IMG/VR virus record: IMGVR_UViG_3300032246_000414
Span: 1 to 26,475 of that record
Origin: a virus
Direction: 5' to 3' (one strand)
DNA length: 26,475 nucleotides
Part shown: positions 1-8,338 of the stretch, in pieces
Layout: each line of letters opens with the position of its first letter
Numbering within the stretch: position 1 is the first letter of the stretch
Program-made: the position numbers and the translations under genes
The notes under the pieces: generated by a model
What the model saw: only the letters and a program-made list of their open reading frames with translations
What the model was told of the DNA's origin: nothing
The model's database searches: none

Positions 1-1046
1 TCTGTAGGTATAATCTTTATTTCAGTTGTAACACCTTTAAATTTAGCTAACATATTAAATACACTTTCTAAATGCATTTGCTTTGCATTTACATAAGTGT
101 TCTTAAATATTTCATAGCCATCACGCATTTCAGTTCTACTGCCTAGCTTACCTGCTTCAGCAATTCCCATAATTGATGGGGTTGTAACCTGATGCCCACT
201 AAATATATTAGTCTGAATTAATTCATCTACTCTGCTAAAATCTTCTTTTGTTAAATCACTTGTACCCAAATCATCTACGACAGGCTTCCTAGATATGTCA
301 TTAACAAATGCAATCATGTATTTTTTACCATCTGCACCGCTATATGTCTTTCTTAATCTATTATCTACATTGCGTTTTTCTTCATCATTAGGCTCACCAT
401 TAGGTAACGTAATAAGTTTACTAGCAGAAAACCCTGTCTGTGCATTTCCTAAAATATGCTTAGATACTTCAATATCTGATTCAATATAATTTAATGCAGC
501 AAAGTAACTAGGTAATCCATAGATGCCAATATTAGGTCTGTACTCTTTTATGTACAGAATTTGTTTTCCTTTTGGCTGCTTAGGATTAAATGCAGCTATA
601 ACATCAGGCTTAATCTTATTATCCTTCCAATCTTCCTTATACCAATATTGTGTATTATCTTTATTGGTTCTTATTTTAGTATAATCACAATGCCATAATT
701 CAGCAAGATTCCCTGCCATATCCCAAATAACTTCTAAATATGCACCACCAAATATTTCGACATCCAAAGATACCTTTCTAGTTAAATCGTTTAATGATTC
801 AACTCTATTAGCTTTGTCTATAAATGCTTGTGCATCAGGTTCACCTGACCAACCATTGCCTGTAATATAATGCACCTTGCTTTTAATGATTGCACTATGC
901 TTAGAAGACTTATTATATAAATCTACTATGTATTCAGGATAATCATTGTTTTCTCCATATTTAATATATCCGCCATCTATGCCTTTCTTTTCTTTAAATT
1001 CAGGCTGCCTAGCTTCAGCGAATGTTAATACTCTTAAATCTATCAT
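1..1046 (-). CDS. Phage portal protein (3' end cut by window edge)
   Basis: An open minus-strand frame begins at the ATG at 1046 and runs off the left edge, giving about 348 residues with no stop. It starts MIDLRVLTFAEARQPEF and contains VSLDVEIFGGAYLEV, ELWHCDYTKIR and YRPNIGIYGLPSYFAALNYI, followed by a long polar helical stretch. This pattern (a wing segment with FGGAYLEV, then a Y..PSY..AL.YI stem helix) is typical of portals that form the dodecameric DNA gate at the capsid vertex. The start overlaps the stop of the upstream 125-residue gene as ATGA, so the two are translationally coupled. Portal genes normally sit beside the large terminase; here the portal is the last structural gene of the run. 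The family call comes from sequence resemblance only. Confidence 0.85.
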   Translation of the reverse strand, partial: MIDLRVLTFAEARQPEFKEKKGIDGGYIKYGENNDYPEYIVDLYNKSSKHSAIIKSKVHYITGNGWSGEPDAQAFIDKANRVESLNDLTRKVSLDVEIFGGAYLEVIWDMAGNLAELWHCDYTKIRTNKDNTQYWYKEDWKDNKIKPDVIAAFNPKQPKGKQILYIKEYRPNIGIYGLPSYFAALNYIESDIEVSKHILGNAQTGFSASKLITLPNGEPNDEEKRNVDNRLRKTYSGADGKKYMIAFVNDISRKPVVDDLGTSDLTKEDFSRVDELIQTNIFSGHQVTTPSIMGIAEAGKLGSRTEMRDGYEIFKNTYVNAKQMHLESVFNMLAKFKGVTTEIKIIPT

Positions 1047-1420
1047 TGTCTAATTGTATAAGTGTCTGTTGTTGTATATTGGTTATAAGTCATAGTAGAA
1101 CCTGAAAGCCACATAATGCCTGTTTCTAGCTTATTTAAGCCTGTTATATTTAAATTGCTACTACTTGCTTGTTCGTATACCTCATAGGTATATTGACCTT
1201 CTAATGCAGAACTAAAGCTAGTATTAGTAACAATGCTAAATTCATTGTATCTATCCTTATATAAACTTAAATCAGATGCGTTTAAAACTACGAATTTGAT
1301 AATATTATTGCTACTTCTATTTGTAAAAACAAATAAATAGTTAGGATTAATCAATAACTGCTTTTCAGTTAAAGTCATTATAATTGTATTGGTTTGCCCC
1401 TTAGTTAAATGTATCATCAA
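1043..1420 (-). CDS. Hypothetical structural-module protein, 125 aa
   Basis: A protein starting MMIHLTKGQTNTIIMTLTEK, rich in Thr, Ser, Asn and Tyr and probably all-beta (FVFTNRSSNNIIKFVVLN; YTYEVYEQ). No catalytic motif, signal peptide or membrane segment is visible. It lies between the capsid-side 172-residue gene and the portal and overlaps the portal start by 4 nt, which suggests a virion or virion-assembly role. The gene is separated from the upstream capsid genes by a strong terminator (1524-1555) and an inverted repeat (1460-1512), so it and the portal may be expressed at a lower level than the capsid protein. Proteins of this type occur in Bacteroidetes phages without assigned function; a neck or connector role is inference only. 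Confidence 0.7.
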   Translation of the reverse strand: MMIHLTKGQTNTIIMTLTEKQLLINPNYLFVFTNRSSNNIIKFVVLNASDLSLYKDRYNEFSIVTNTSFSSALEGQYTYEVYEQASSSNLNITGLNKLETGIMWLSGSTMTYNQYTTTDTYTIRQ

Positions 1421-1459
1421 TTATAAATAGCAATTATATAAATATTTACAAAACAAGTA

Positions 1460-1512
1460 AGTAAAGCTATTATTTGACTTATGTCATAATAAAGTAAGTC
1501 AATAACTTTACT
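1460..1512. repeat. Two-part inverted repeat between terminator and 125-aa gene
   Basis: Outer arms AGTAAAG (1460-1466) and CTTTACT (1506-1512) and inner arms TTGACTTA (1474-1481) and TAAGTCAA (1495-1502) are perfect complements, giving 15 paired bases with an asymmetric internal loop and a 13-nt apical loop. No T-run follows on the minus strand, so it is not an obvious terminator. It could be an operator or an mRNA structure in the leader of the 125-aa/portal transcript. Confidence 0.6.
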
Positions 1513-1523
1513 TTTTGACATAC

Positions 1524-1555
1524 AAAAAACCCCCACCTAGAAAACTAGGCAGGGG
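1524..1555 (-). terminator. Intrinsic terminator downstream of the capsid genes
   Basis: In minus-strand RNA an 11-bp stem (CCCCUGCCUAG with CUAGGUGGGG plus a closing G) encloses a UUUU loop and is followed by six Us. Two of the pairs are G-U wobbles in minus-strand RNA but would be C-A mismatches in plus-strand RNA, so the element is oriented for leftward transcription. It lies 28 nt after the stop of the 172-aa gene and ends or attenuates the capsid transcript before the 125-aa and portal genes. Confidence 0.85.
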
Positions 1556-1583
1556 AACTAACTATGAAAAATCTACAAACTTA

Positions 1584-2102
1584 TTATCCTGCAGTAGTCA
1601 AAGCACTTGCAACAGTAGAATTTACTTCAGGAGAAAGAGCAGGTTCTGCACCTGTAAAGGTTAATGTATAACCACTTCTGTCACCTTCAGCAGTACCACT
1701 TGCAGCACTACCACCTGTTAAATCTAATGCTCTTGTTTTACCTAGATACCAATATTTACCATTGTTATCTTTAGCAACTGCAACAAGTCTATTTTGTGCT
1801 AATAATAAGATTTCGTTTCTTGTATTAGCTTGTAACTTGTTTAAGATTATTGTTAATTCAGGAGTGAAATATAAAGTACCATTTTGTACGTTTGATGCTA
1901 CGTTTTCAGTAAACATTGAAGTACCTTTTGTTAATTCATATTTATAAAACTTCTTACCTGTAGCTTTTACTAAAGCAGTAATTACACCACTAGCTTCTGT
2001 AGTCGAAGTCACATCTGAACTTGCAATAAAATAAACTTCAGTAATTCCACCTAAGGAATCACGACAATCTAGGGTATATCCCTGTGTTAATGCACACGCC
2101 AT
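1584..2102 (-). CDS. Putative virion protein next to the major capsid gene, 172 aa
   Basis: The protein begins MACALTQGYTLDCRDSLGGI and ends in a Thr/Ala/Ser-rich segment. The N-terminal Cys-containing stretch and NKLQANTRNEILLLAQNRL are features I recognise from structural proteins of Bacteroidetes phages, where the function is usually unassigned. The central part (KFYKYELTKG, GTLYFTPELTIIL, LVAVAKDNNGKYWYLG, SGYTLTFTG) looks beta-rich, as in tail-tube or connector proteins. The start is preceded by a very A-rich leader with AAATAAAATAAA, which suggests strong expression. Hairpins flank the gene (2126-2156 and 1524-1555), so its dose may be set apart from the capsid protein. A major tail tube role fits its size and abundance-like context but is inference. 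Confidence 0.8.
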   Translation of the reverse strand: MACALTQGYTLDCRDSLGGITEVYFIASSDVTSTTEASGVITALVKATGKKFYKYELTKGTSMFTENVASNVQNGTLYFTPELTIILNKLQANTRNEILLLAQNRLVAVAKDNNGKYWYLGKTRALDLTGGSAASGTAEGDRSGYTLTFTGAEPALSPEVNSTVASALTTAG

Positions 2103-2125
2103 TTTTATTTATTTTATTTTATTTA

Positions 2126-2156
2126 AAAATGGGGGTTATATTTCAAACCCCATTTT
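2126..2156 (-). terminator. Probable partial terminator after the major capsid gene
   Basis: A 9-bp perfect inverted repeat (AAAATGGGG at 2126-2134, CCCCATTTT at 2148-2156) with a 13-nt loop starts 4 nt beyond the capsid stop. In minus-strand RNA the GGGG/CCCC core is followed by UUUU. It can act as a leaky terminator or as a 3' stabiliser for the capsid message. The repeat is nearly symmetric, so direction rests on context. Confidence 0.6.
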
Positions 2157-2160
2157 ATAA

Positions 2161-3111
2161 TTAGATTGCTACTTTTACGATTTCATCAGGGAATGCAATA
2201 TTCACACCCATTTTGAACTCTGCTGCAAAACGTACTTCATCAGCTTCTTTAGCAAAGAAGATTTCAAATTTTTCTTCTTCGTTCAATAAGTCTGTACCTA
2301 AGAACAAGTTGCTTAAACGCATTGCGTAAATATCATTTGTTCCGTTCAAACCTGCTACTGCTACAACTTTGATTGAAGTAGATGGCAATACAAATTCGCT
2401 ATCAGCTTTACCATCAAAAGAATAGTTAAACATATTAGCATTTTTCAATGCAATAGTATAAGTTCTGAAAGTATCTTGACCTACGAAGATAGTCATATCA
2501 TCAGCAGCTACTACTTTAGCAGGAATTGCTTTGTATACACCATCTAATAAGCTAATTACGTTAGCTGCAGTAATAGAACTTAAAGGAGCACCTGAAACAT
2601 ATCCTGAAACGTTAGCATCTACAACTCCTGAAGCAGCACCAATCAATTTGATTAAACCGTCAAACTTGTTTAAGTTACCGTTAGCAGAAGCAGTATCACC
2701 TTGCCAAATAGCAGTTTCTAATTGAGAAGCAATTGTCTTAGCTTTTCTATCAGAATAATCTTGCTCGAAAGGAATTGAATCATAAGTAGAACCTGTTGGT
2801 AAAGCCTTTTGTAAATACTTAGCTTCTAATGCCTTTGGACATAAAGCCTCTTGTACTTTGATTTTACCTACTGTTACAGTTCTTTGTGTGAAAGAAGTTG
2901 TACCTGATGCGTTCCAACCGCAAGTACCACCTGCTTGGAAGAAAGCATCTGTATCCATAATGTTGATGGTTTCTGCTGATTTAACACCAACCATAACGTT
3001 ACCTGCACTTTTAATTAAAGCTGCAGTTTTTGCTCCTAATACTGAAGAAGATACCAATGATGCTTCGTTCTCCTTAGTATAGTTTGTTAATGAACTTACT
3101 GAAAATGACAT
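2161..3111 (-). CDS. Major capsid protein
   Basis: A 316-residue protein starting MSFSVSSLTNYTKENEASL. It follows the scaffold and protease genes immediately, the usual setting of an HK97-fold capsid protein. Visible features are an N-terminal polar arm, a Gly/Ala-rich centre (QLETAIWQGDTAS, FDGLIKLIGAASGVVDANVSG) and a C-terminal half with FVGQDTFRTYTI, FVLPSTSIKVVAVAGLNG and MRLSNLFLGTDLLNEEEKFE. The last is like the P-domain and spine segments of Bacteroidetes siphophage capsid proteins. The length suits the family without a fused delta domain. The spacing to scaffold is 11 nt and a terminator-like hairpin follows. No single motif proves the fold; the call rests on neighbourhood plus resemblance. 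Confidence 0.85.
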   Translation of the reverse strand: MSFSVSSLTNYTKENEASLVSSSVLGAKTAALIKSAGNVMVGVKSAETINIMDTDAFFQAGGTCGWNASGTTSFTQRTVTVGKIKVQEALCPKALEAKYLQKALPTGSTYDSIPFEQDYSDRKAKTIASQLETAIWQGDTASANGNLNKFDGLIKLIGAASGVVDANVSGYVSGAPLSSITAANVISLLDGVYKAIPAKVVAADDMTIFVGQDTFRTYTIALKNANMFNYSFDGKADSEFVLPSTSIKVVAVAGLNGTNDIYAMRLSNLFLGTDLLNEEEKFEIFFAKEADEVRFAAEFKMGVNIAFPDEIVKVAI

Positions 3112-3122
3112 TTGTTATAAAT

Positions 3123-3737
3123 TTATTTGTTTAAAATTGCGTTTCTATATTTCTCCAATCTTTCGTACTTAGTATCATTACTACTTACATAAGATTGAAA
3201 TGCGTTAGCTGATTTTTGAGTAGGTTCAGCAGTTGGGGTATTTGAAAGTGCTTCTACTAATTCAGCTACTTGTGCAAATCCTTGCTTTACTTTACTTTCT
3301 AATTCAGCAATCTTTGTTTCTAATTGACTTTTTTGTTCTGCGAAATCTGCCTTTAGTTCTGTTACCATTGCAGTTGTATCTTGTGCAGGTGCTACAGGTG
3401 CAGCAGGTGCAACAGGTTCTTCAATAACTACATCTTCTTTAGGAGATGCTATTTCAATGATATAACCTAACTCATCAACTTGGATAGATGTACCATCCAT
3501 TAATTGATGCTCACCTGCAGGAGCAGGAGTACCATCAGCCATTGTTACCATACCACCGATTTTCAATTCTGAAATCATAATCTTAGTACCATCTACTAAA
3601 GAATATTCAGCCATATCAACTTTTGTAACTGCAGGTTCTGCAGGTGCAGTTGGTTCTACAGGTGCAACAGGTTCTACAACTTGTGGCATATCCTCAAACA
3701 ATGCTCTGATTTGTTTTAATGCTTCTTTTGGATTCAT
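3123..3737 (-). CDS. Capsid scaffold / assembly protein
   Basis: A 204-residue acidic protein starting MNPKEALKQIRALFEDMPQV. Two Pro/Ala/Val/Glu-rich linkers (about 20-37 and 106-118) flank a small beta domain (about 43-96) that repeats a DGT motif three times (VDGTK, ADGTP, MDGTS). Residues 122-165 are a heptad-like coiled coil (ELKADFAEQKSQLETKIAEL). The C-terminal basic tail (SANAFQSYVSSN, EKYRNAILNK) could contact capsid protein. The coiled coil, disorder and position between prohead protease and capsid gene are those of phage scaffolds, which are digested by the protease during maturation. The three-DGT domain resembles a beta-roll repeat, but its role is unknown. Confidence 0.8.
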   Translation of the reverse strand: MNPKEALKQIRALFEDMPQVVEPVAPVEPTAPAEPAVTKVDMAEYSLVDGTKIMISELKIGGMVTMADGTPAPAGEHQLMDGTSIQVDELGYIIEIASPKEDVVIEEPVAPAAPVAPAQDTTAMVTELKADFAEQKSQLETKIAELESKVKQGFAQVAELVEALSNTPTAEPTQKSANAFQSYVSSNDTKYERLEKYRNAILNK

Positions 3738-3780
3738 TTTTATTTTTCTTTAAATGTTAATAATTAATAATGTTTATCAC

Positions 3781-4368
3781 TTAGGATTTTATTGAACTAA
3801 GAATATCATATATCCTACTCATCTTAATTTCATCTTGACTTACTTTTGGTGCATAGTTAAAGATGCCTTCTATTGAAAATCCATTAACTTGTCCTGCCTT
3901 TACTTGCTCCCAAACTGCATCATTTTCTACTAGCATAGAAACAAACCAACTGCCATCAGGTGCATCCTCAAATCCTTTCATTGGTTCAATGCCTCTTGAT
4001 TTATCACTAATAAAACTTTCAAACATTGTTACCCCTGTTTCAATTTGATTAGGGTCATGCATCAAGTTCACATTGTTTTGGTATCCTTTTTTAAAATACT
4101 TCTGCACAATCTTAACAATTGTTTCCTTAGAAAAAGCAACATAATAGTCACCAAAGTTAGCATCACTCCTAAAGATAGGAGTATCAGCCAACATAGCACA
4201 ACCGCTAATAATATGCTTATCTTCACTAACAATTTGAAACTTCTGTTCATTTTTAAATGCATTCCAATTCTTTTGAATGGCAGGTCTATCTACTAATGAA
4301 ACGAATTGCACCTCTGCATCATCATTTAAATCATCAGATATTTCCAACATATATAAAGGTAATTCCAT
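3781..4368 (-). CDS. Prohead protease, XkdF-like
   Basis: A 195-residue protein with a pattern like PBSX XkdF and other capsid maturation serine proteases: DYYVAFSKETIVKIVQKYFK (75-94), NVNLMHDPNQ with candidate catalytic His104, GSWFVSMLVENDAVW (139-153) and VNGFSIEGIF with candidate nucleophile Ser165. Proteases of this type cut the scaffold and capsid delta region during head maturation. It is followed by the scaffold and capsid genes and preceded by the tape measure gene after a 26-nt gap. The N-terminal VSLVDRPAIQKNWNAFK is the usual start of the family. The third catalytic residue cannot be fixed by eye. Confidence 0.87.
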   Translation of the reverse strand: MELPLYMLEISDDLNDDAEVQFVSLVDRPAIQKNWNAFKNEQKFQIVSEDKHIISGCAMLADTPIFRSDANFGDYYVAFSKETIVKIVQKYFKKGYQNNVNLMHDPNQIETGVTMFESFISDKSRGIEPMKGFEDAPDGSWFVSMLVENDAVWEQVKAGQVNGFSIEGIFNYAPKVSQDEIKMSRIYDILSSIKS

Positions 4369-4394
4369 AACTATAAATATATTAATTTAAAATA

Positions 4395-6293
4395 TTAACT
4401 AAATCTTGCCCTTTGTCTAATGGCTTCCATTCTTTGTTGACTTCCTGTAACATCACTTTCAATAACGTAAGCCTTTACTGCTTGATTACCTAATTGATTA
4501 ATTGACTGCTGACTAATATTTGTAGTTTGTGCACTTGGAATTGCAGGAGACATTGGAGAAGCCGTATTTAATGATGGTGGACTAACGCTACCACCTACAC
4601 CGCCACCGCCTTTTACTCCGCTTAAAGCATTTTTTGCTTTACTTACTGCTCCAACAACTGCCAAGATTTGAGAAGCGTAAAATATAGGCATTGTAAATGG
4701 TGCTAATGGACCTGTACCTTTTGCTCCTTTTTGTGCAATATCTAATCCTTGTATGTATCCTAATGCAGTATTAATTCCAATTTCAGCAATGGCAGCAGTT
4801 TTACTTGCAACTGTTCCTTGTTCAAAAGCAGAACCTAAATTAGAAATAAATCCTTTTAATGTTTCTATTTGTGCTTTTTTTGCTTCAACTTCTAAATCAT
4901 TTATTCTTCTTTTTGCTGCTAAATTATCTTCATCTTGTTTTTGTTCTGCAACAATTCCTTCTGCTTTAATAGCTAGTAACTTACCTAAGCCATCAGTTTG
5001 CATTTTTTCTGTAAGGTCTTGTGCTTTTTTATCAAAAAAATCCTTTCTTATTGCATCATCTTCTGTCTTCTTTTCTCTTTCTTCATTTGTTAATCCATCA
5101 ACACCAACTGCATTTAAAGCTAGTCTTTTTCTTTGCTCTTGTCTTTTTTCAAATGCATTTAATTCACTTTGTAATAATGCATCTTCTAATGCTTTTTGTT
5201 CAGCTAATTCATCTTCTATTTGTTGTGCTCTTAATTCTTTATTTTTTATATTTGTTTGCTGCTGCCTTTGTAATTTATCTTTATCTCCTTTTTCTTTATC
5301 ATTAGCCTGTTTAGTTAATTTGTCTAATTCTTGTTTATCCATCTCATCATTTAATGCACTTCTTGTTTTCAATACATTTTCTTGTGCAGCATTATATTCT
5401 TGTTGTGTTACATCTTCTTTGTTAGCTAATTCTACAAATAATTCAGATGCTTTATCAAATTCCTCTTGCTTTAATTTAAGCCTTGCTTCTGCTCCTTCTT
5501 TTGTTATTTTAGTTATTTCTTCTTCACTTTTACCTGCTATTTTAGCTTTTAATATATTTTCTTGTGTTGCAACGTCTAATGCTTTACTTAATCCTTGATA
5601 TGCATAACTTTGGTCATTAATTGCTTCTGTTAATTTTTTTTGTGCCTCTTCAGCATTTCCTGTTCCTGAAGTCCATTCTGATATTTTTGAAATTAATGTT
5701 CCTAATCCTACTACTAATAATCCAATTCCTGTTGCAGCGATTGCACCTTTTAATGCTTGAAATCCAATACTTGTTTGATTAACTGCACCTGTAAATGCTT
5801 TTTGAACTGTTGCTGCTATTGCAGTAACTGTATTATTTATTTTTTGAAATGCAGTACTTGCTTGTATAACTGCACCTAATTGTTTAAATGAATCTATGCT
5901 TTCACCAACTGATTGCAACCCTTGTGAAATAGCCATTGCAGATTGAACCTTTAATAATGTCTTTTGTACATTGTCTGATTCAGCACCAAACAATGCCATT
6001 GCACCTTGCACTGCCCCAAACCCACCTGCAACACCTGATAAAGAAGAAGTCAATGCTTTAAACTTTGCATCAGGATTAAATGCATCAGTTAGTGCTTTAG
6101 CATCACCAATTCTATCTTTAAGTTCTGCTGCTTTTTTAGCCGCATTAACTGCTTCTCTTGAAGTTGCACCAAATTTATCTGATAATGCATTAACTTCATT
6201 TTGTGCCTCTCTAAGTTGCTTTTTAAGCGAACCTACCGAAGCATTAGCTTCTGATGTATCTACGTTTACATTTAAATTTAAATTCTCTGCCAT
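4395..6293 (-). CDS. Tail tape measure protein
   Basis: A 632-residue protein. The N-terminus has heptad-rich helices (VGSLKKQLREAQNEVNALSD), followed by Ala-rich and hydrophobic segments around 180-205 (IAATGIGLLVVGLGTLISK). A long Lys/Glu/Gln coiled coil covers about 220-480. Near 500-550 is the hydrophobic stretch NTALGYIQGLDIAQKGAKG, then PFTMPIFYASQILAVVGAV, and the tail is Gly/Ser/Pro-rich, ending AYVIESDVTGSQQR. This matches Bacteroidetes phage tape measures, which set tail length and help DNA entry. At about 1.5 angstrom per residue the tail would be near 95 nm (inference). The start overlaps the stop of the preceding tail gene as TAATG. Confidence 0.9.
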   Translation of the reverse strand: MAENLNLNVNVDTSEANASVGSLKKQLREAQNEVNALSDKFGATSREAVNAAKKAAELKDRIGDAKALTDAFNPDAKFKALTSSLSGVAGGFGAVQGAMALFGAESDNVQKTLLKVQSAMAISQGLQSVGESIDSFKQLGAVIQASTAFQKINNTVTAIAATVQKAFTGAVNQTSIGFQALKGAIAATGIGLLVVGLGTLISKISEWTSGTGNAEEAQKKLTEAINDQSYAYQGLSKALDVATQENILKAKIAGKSEEEITKITKEGAEARLKLKQEEFDKASELFVELANKEDVTQQEYNAAQENVLKTRSALNDEMDKQELDKLTKQANDKEKGDKDKLQRQQQTNIKNKELRAQQIEDELAEQKALEDALLQSELNAFEKRQEQRKRLALNAVGVDGLTNEEREKKTEDDAIRKDFFDKKAQDLTEKMQTDGLGKLLAIKAEGIVAEQKQDEDNLAAKRRINDLEVEAKKAQIETLKGFISNLGSAFEQGTVASKTAAIAEIGINTALGYIQGLDIAQKGAKGTGPLAPFTMPIFYASQILAVVGAVSKAKNALSGVKGGGGVGGSVSPPSLNTASPMSPAIPSAQTTNISQQSINQLGNQAVKAYVIESDVTGSQQRMEAIRQRARFS

Positions 6294-8338
6294 TAGTATG
6301 TTGTTTCAATTACTTTTAATAAACTTATTTTCGTTGTATTATATTCCATTGGGTTATACCCTTCTACCTTATTCAATCTAAATAGTATTCCATCTATCCA
6401 AATGTATTTACTGAAGTCTAAATTAAATATATCTATTGTATTTAATAAAGCTGAACAAGTTAATAATTTGCTATTCTTATCCGTTATTTCTGCTATATAT
6501 TCAGAATGATATGCATTGAATAAATTAGTTGTAGGATAGCTAGAAACAACTATCTGTATTTCTTTAGGTGAACCAAAGTTAATATCATTAGTAGGATTGT
6601 TAGGGTCATCTAAATGCCCTGCATATCCGTATGATGTTAATGTAGTTAAAGTGGTAGCACCGTTTTTAATTGTCCAAGATGCAACACTTGTAATCTTTTT
6701 CTTTTGCATTATTCTAATAACACTATCCATTGCATCCTCTGTAGTATTATTGCTAGATAGCTTATATATTGCAGGATATTTTTTATCCGTACCTGTTGCT
6801 TGAAATAAAACTGATGGTGCAAATATTACTTCAACACTTTCCGTATTTTTACTAAAATCATATGAAGTATCATATACCCTGTCACCATAATTTTCGTTAT
6901 ATTTCTTTTTGTAGTTTTCATTGTAAAAGTCATTGTCCTCTTTAAATTTATAATGGTAATATCTAGCATTAAGTTCACTCATTGGCTTTATGCTTAATGG
7001 CTTAGACCTGTCTATCTTATTGCTCCAATCTAATGCATTAGCACTTGATGCAGAATAGAAATCAATATATGGTTTTATGTGAATTTTTTTATCATCATAA
7101 GTATCATCATATATATATAAATTAAACATCTTAGCAATGCTTAATAAAAAGTCTCTTTGAAATACCCCTTTAGGTATTGTGCTATTTGCTATAATAGTTT
7201 CACCATAACCAATTGGAACTATTTCGCTGCTAGTTGTGGTAAAATCTAAAGTGCCTAATGAAGCAGTAAATTCATAATCACTATCACCAATATGGGCAAT
7301 ATCAAAAGTTACAGATATTGTATTACCTGTTGCAATTGATATCCCTGTTAAATTAATAGTAGCCTCAAAGTCATTACCTACAAATCCTGCACCTACATAG
7401 TAAGTACCAATTATACCACCGTTTTTTCTGATATGTATTGAACCTGCATACCCTAATGTATATGTACCTAATAATGATAAATTGATATTAATTACTTTTG
7501 TAGTCGCACCTGTATATGTAAATAAATAATTACTTGTTAATGTGAAATTACCTAGTAAAGTTGTATTATATTCAATTGGGAAATCAGTACCATAGTCAAT
7601 ATAATCTTTACTTACATTCAATGCAGATAACTGTGTATTACTTGAACTCGTTAATGTCTTTTGGTTATGTGGTATGATTAACCTTTTAAAGAAATCCGTA
7701 TTAAAAAAGTCAGATTCATATGTATAATCAGTAGCATCAAATATTTTATCCATGTATTCTTTAACATAGAATGAAGGTCTAAATGCACTAAACTGAAAAT
7801 CAATTTTATTAGTACTTACATTACCATAGTCAATTAATGGGTAGTAATATCCTGAACCTGCAGATGCATCCCAACTTCCTGTTATATTTCCAACATTATA
7901 TGTATGATTATATGCACTAAAATCTAAGTCTTCTAATCTTGAATTACCTAATGAAGTCATAAATCCACCTAGTTCACCAAATACAGAACATTGATATTCT
8001 ATAGTTTTACCTTCGCTTACTATTTCTAATATTCTTAATGTTCCCTTAAATATCTGCACTTTGTCAATAAAGATTTTACATTGTGCTGCCTTTGATGCAT
8101 TAAAATTATAATTAACATTTGGCAATGTATCATCAGTAAAGTTTGCATTACCCAAATCAAATATAAATCCAAATATTTGGTTATTCCTAGCCGTTCCTGA
8201 TAGTGATATGGTTTTACTAAATGATGTATTTTTTGAACCAAAGTCATTAATATCATCAACTGCATAAGTAAATTCTGTACTTATATCCTGCAATAAATCT
8301 AGCTTATAATCTTCAATATATATTTCAGTACTAATCAT
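6293..8338 (-). CDS. Tail tip / baseplate hub-like protein, 681 aa
   Basis: A large beta-rich protein starting MISTEIYIEDYKLDLLQD. The first ~150 residues include NTSFSKTISLSGTARNNQIF and a KGTLRILEI segment. The middle has Gly/Thr/Ser-rich strands. Then GVFQRDFLLSIAKMFNLYIY and KKIHIKPYIDFY follow, a pattern I associate with tail hub proteins that build a gp27-like ring. The C-terminus ends WIDGILFRLNKVEGYNPMEY and SLLKVIETTY. It sits between the 408-aa tail protein (TAATG coupling at 8338) and the tape measure (TAATG coupling at 6293). Hub and host contact are the likely roles. No peptidase or lysozyme motif is visible. The exact assignment is inference. Confidence 0.65.
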   Translation of the reverse strand: MISTEIYIEDYKLDLLQDISTEFTYAVDDINDFGSKNTSFSKTISLSGTARNNQIFGFIFDLGNANFTDDTLPNVNYNFNASKAAQCKIFIDKVQIFKGTLRILEIVSEGKTIEYQCSVFGELGGFMTSLGNSRLEDLDFSAYNHTYNVGNITGSWDASAGSGYYYPLIDYGNVSTNKIDFQFSAFRPSFYVKEYMDKIFDATDYTYESDFFNTDFFKRLIIPHNQKTLTSSSNTQLSALNVSKDYIDYGTDFPIEYNTTLLGNFTLTSNYLFTYTGATTKVININLSLLGTYTLGYAGSIHIRKNGGIIGTYYVGAGFVGNDFEATINLTGISIATGNTISVTFDIAHIGDSDYEFTASLGTLDFTTTSSEIVPIGYGETIIANSTIPKGVFQRDFLLSIAKMFNLYIYDDTYDDKKIHIKPYIDFYSASSANALDWSNKIDRSKPLSIKPMSELNARYYHYKFKEDNDFYNENYKKKYNENYGDRVYDTSYDFSKNTESVEVIFAPSVLFQATGTDKKYPAIYKLSSNNTTEDAMDSVIRIMQKKKITSVASWTIKNGATTLTTLTSYGYAGHLDDPNNPTNDINFGSPKEIQIVVSSYPTTNLFNAYHSEYIAEITDKNSKLLTCSALLNTIDIFNLDFSKYIWIDGILFRLNKVEGYNPMEYNTTKISLLKVIETTY

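Noticed and set aside
3738-3780. AATGTTAATAATTAATAATGTT between protease and scaffold
   Set aside because: It is a mirror repeat and not an inverted repeat, so it forms no hairpin; probably AT-rich leader sequence.
4753-5598. Long plus-strand open frame of 281 codons
   Set aside because: It is antisense to the coiled-coil part of the tape measure gene; Ser/Cys/Phe/Leu-rich composition is what antisense of Lys/Glu/Ala helix gives. No promoter or start leader.
5971-6381. Plus-strand open frame of 136 codons
   Set aside because: Antisense to the tape measure 5' end and hub 3' end; composition is of a shadow frame.
8035-8265. Minus-strand open frame of 76 codons inside the hub gene
   Set aside because: Nested in another frame of a well-supported gene, Met/Leu/Gln-rich, and no leader.
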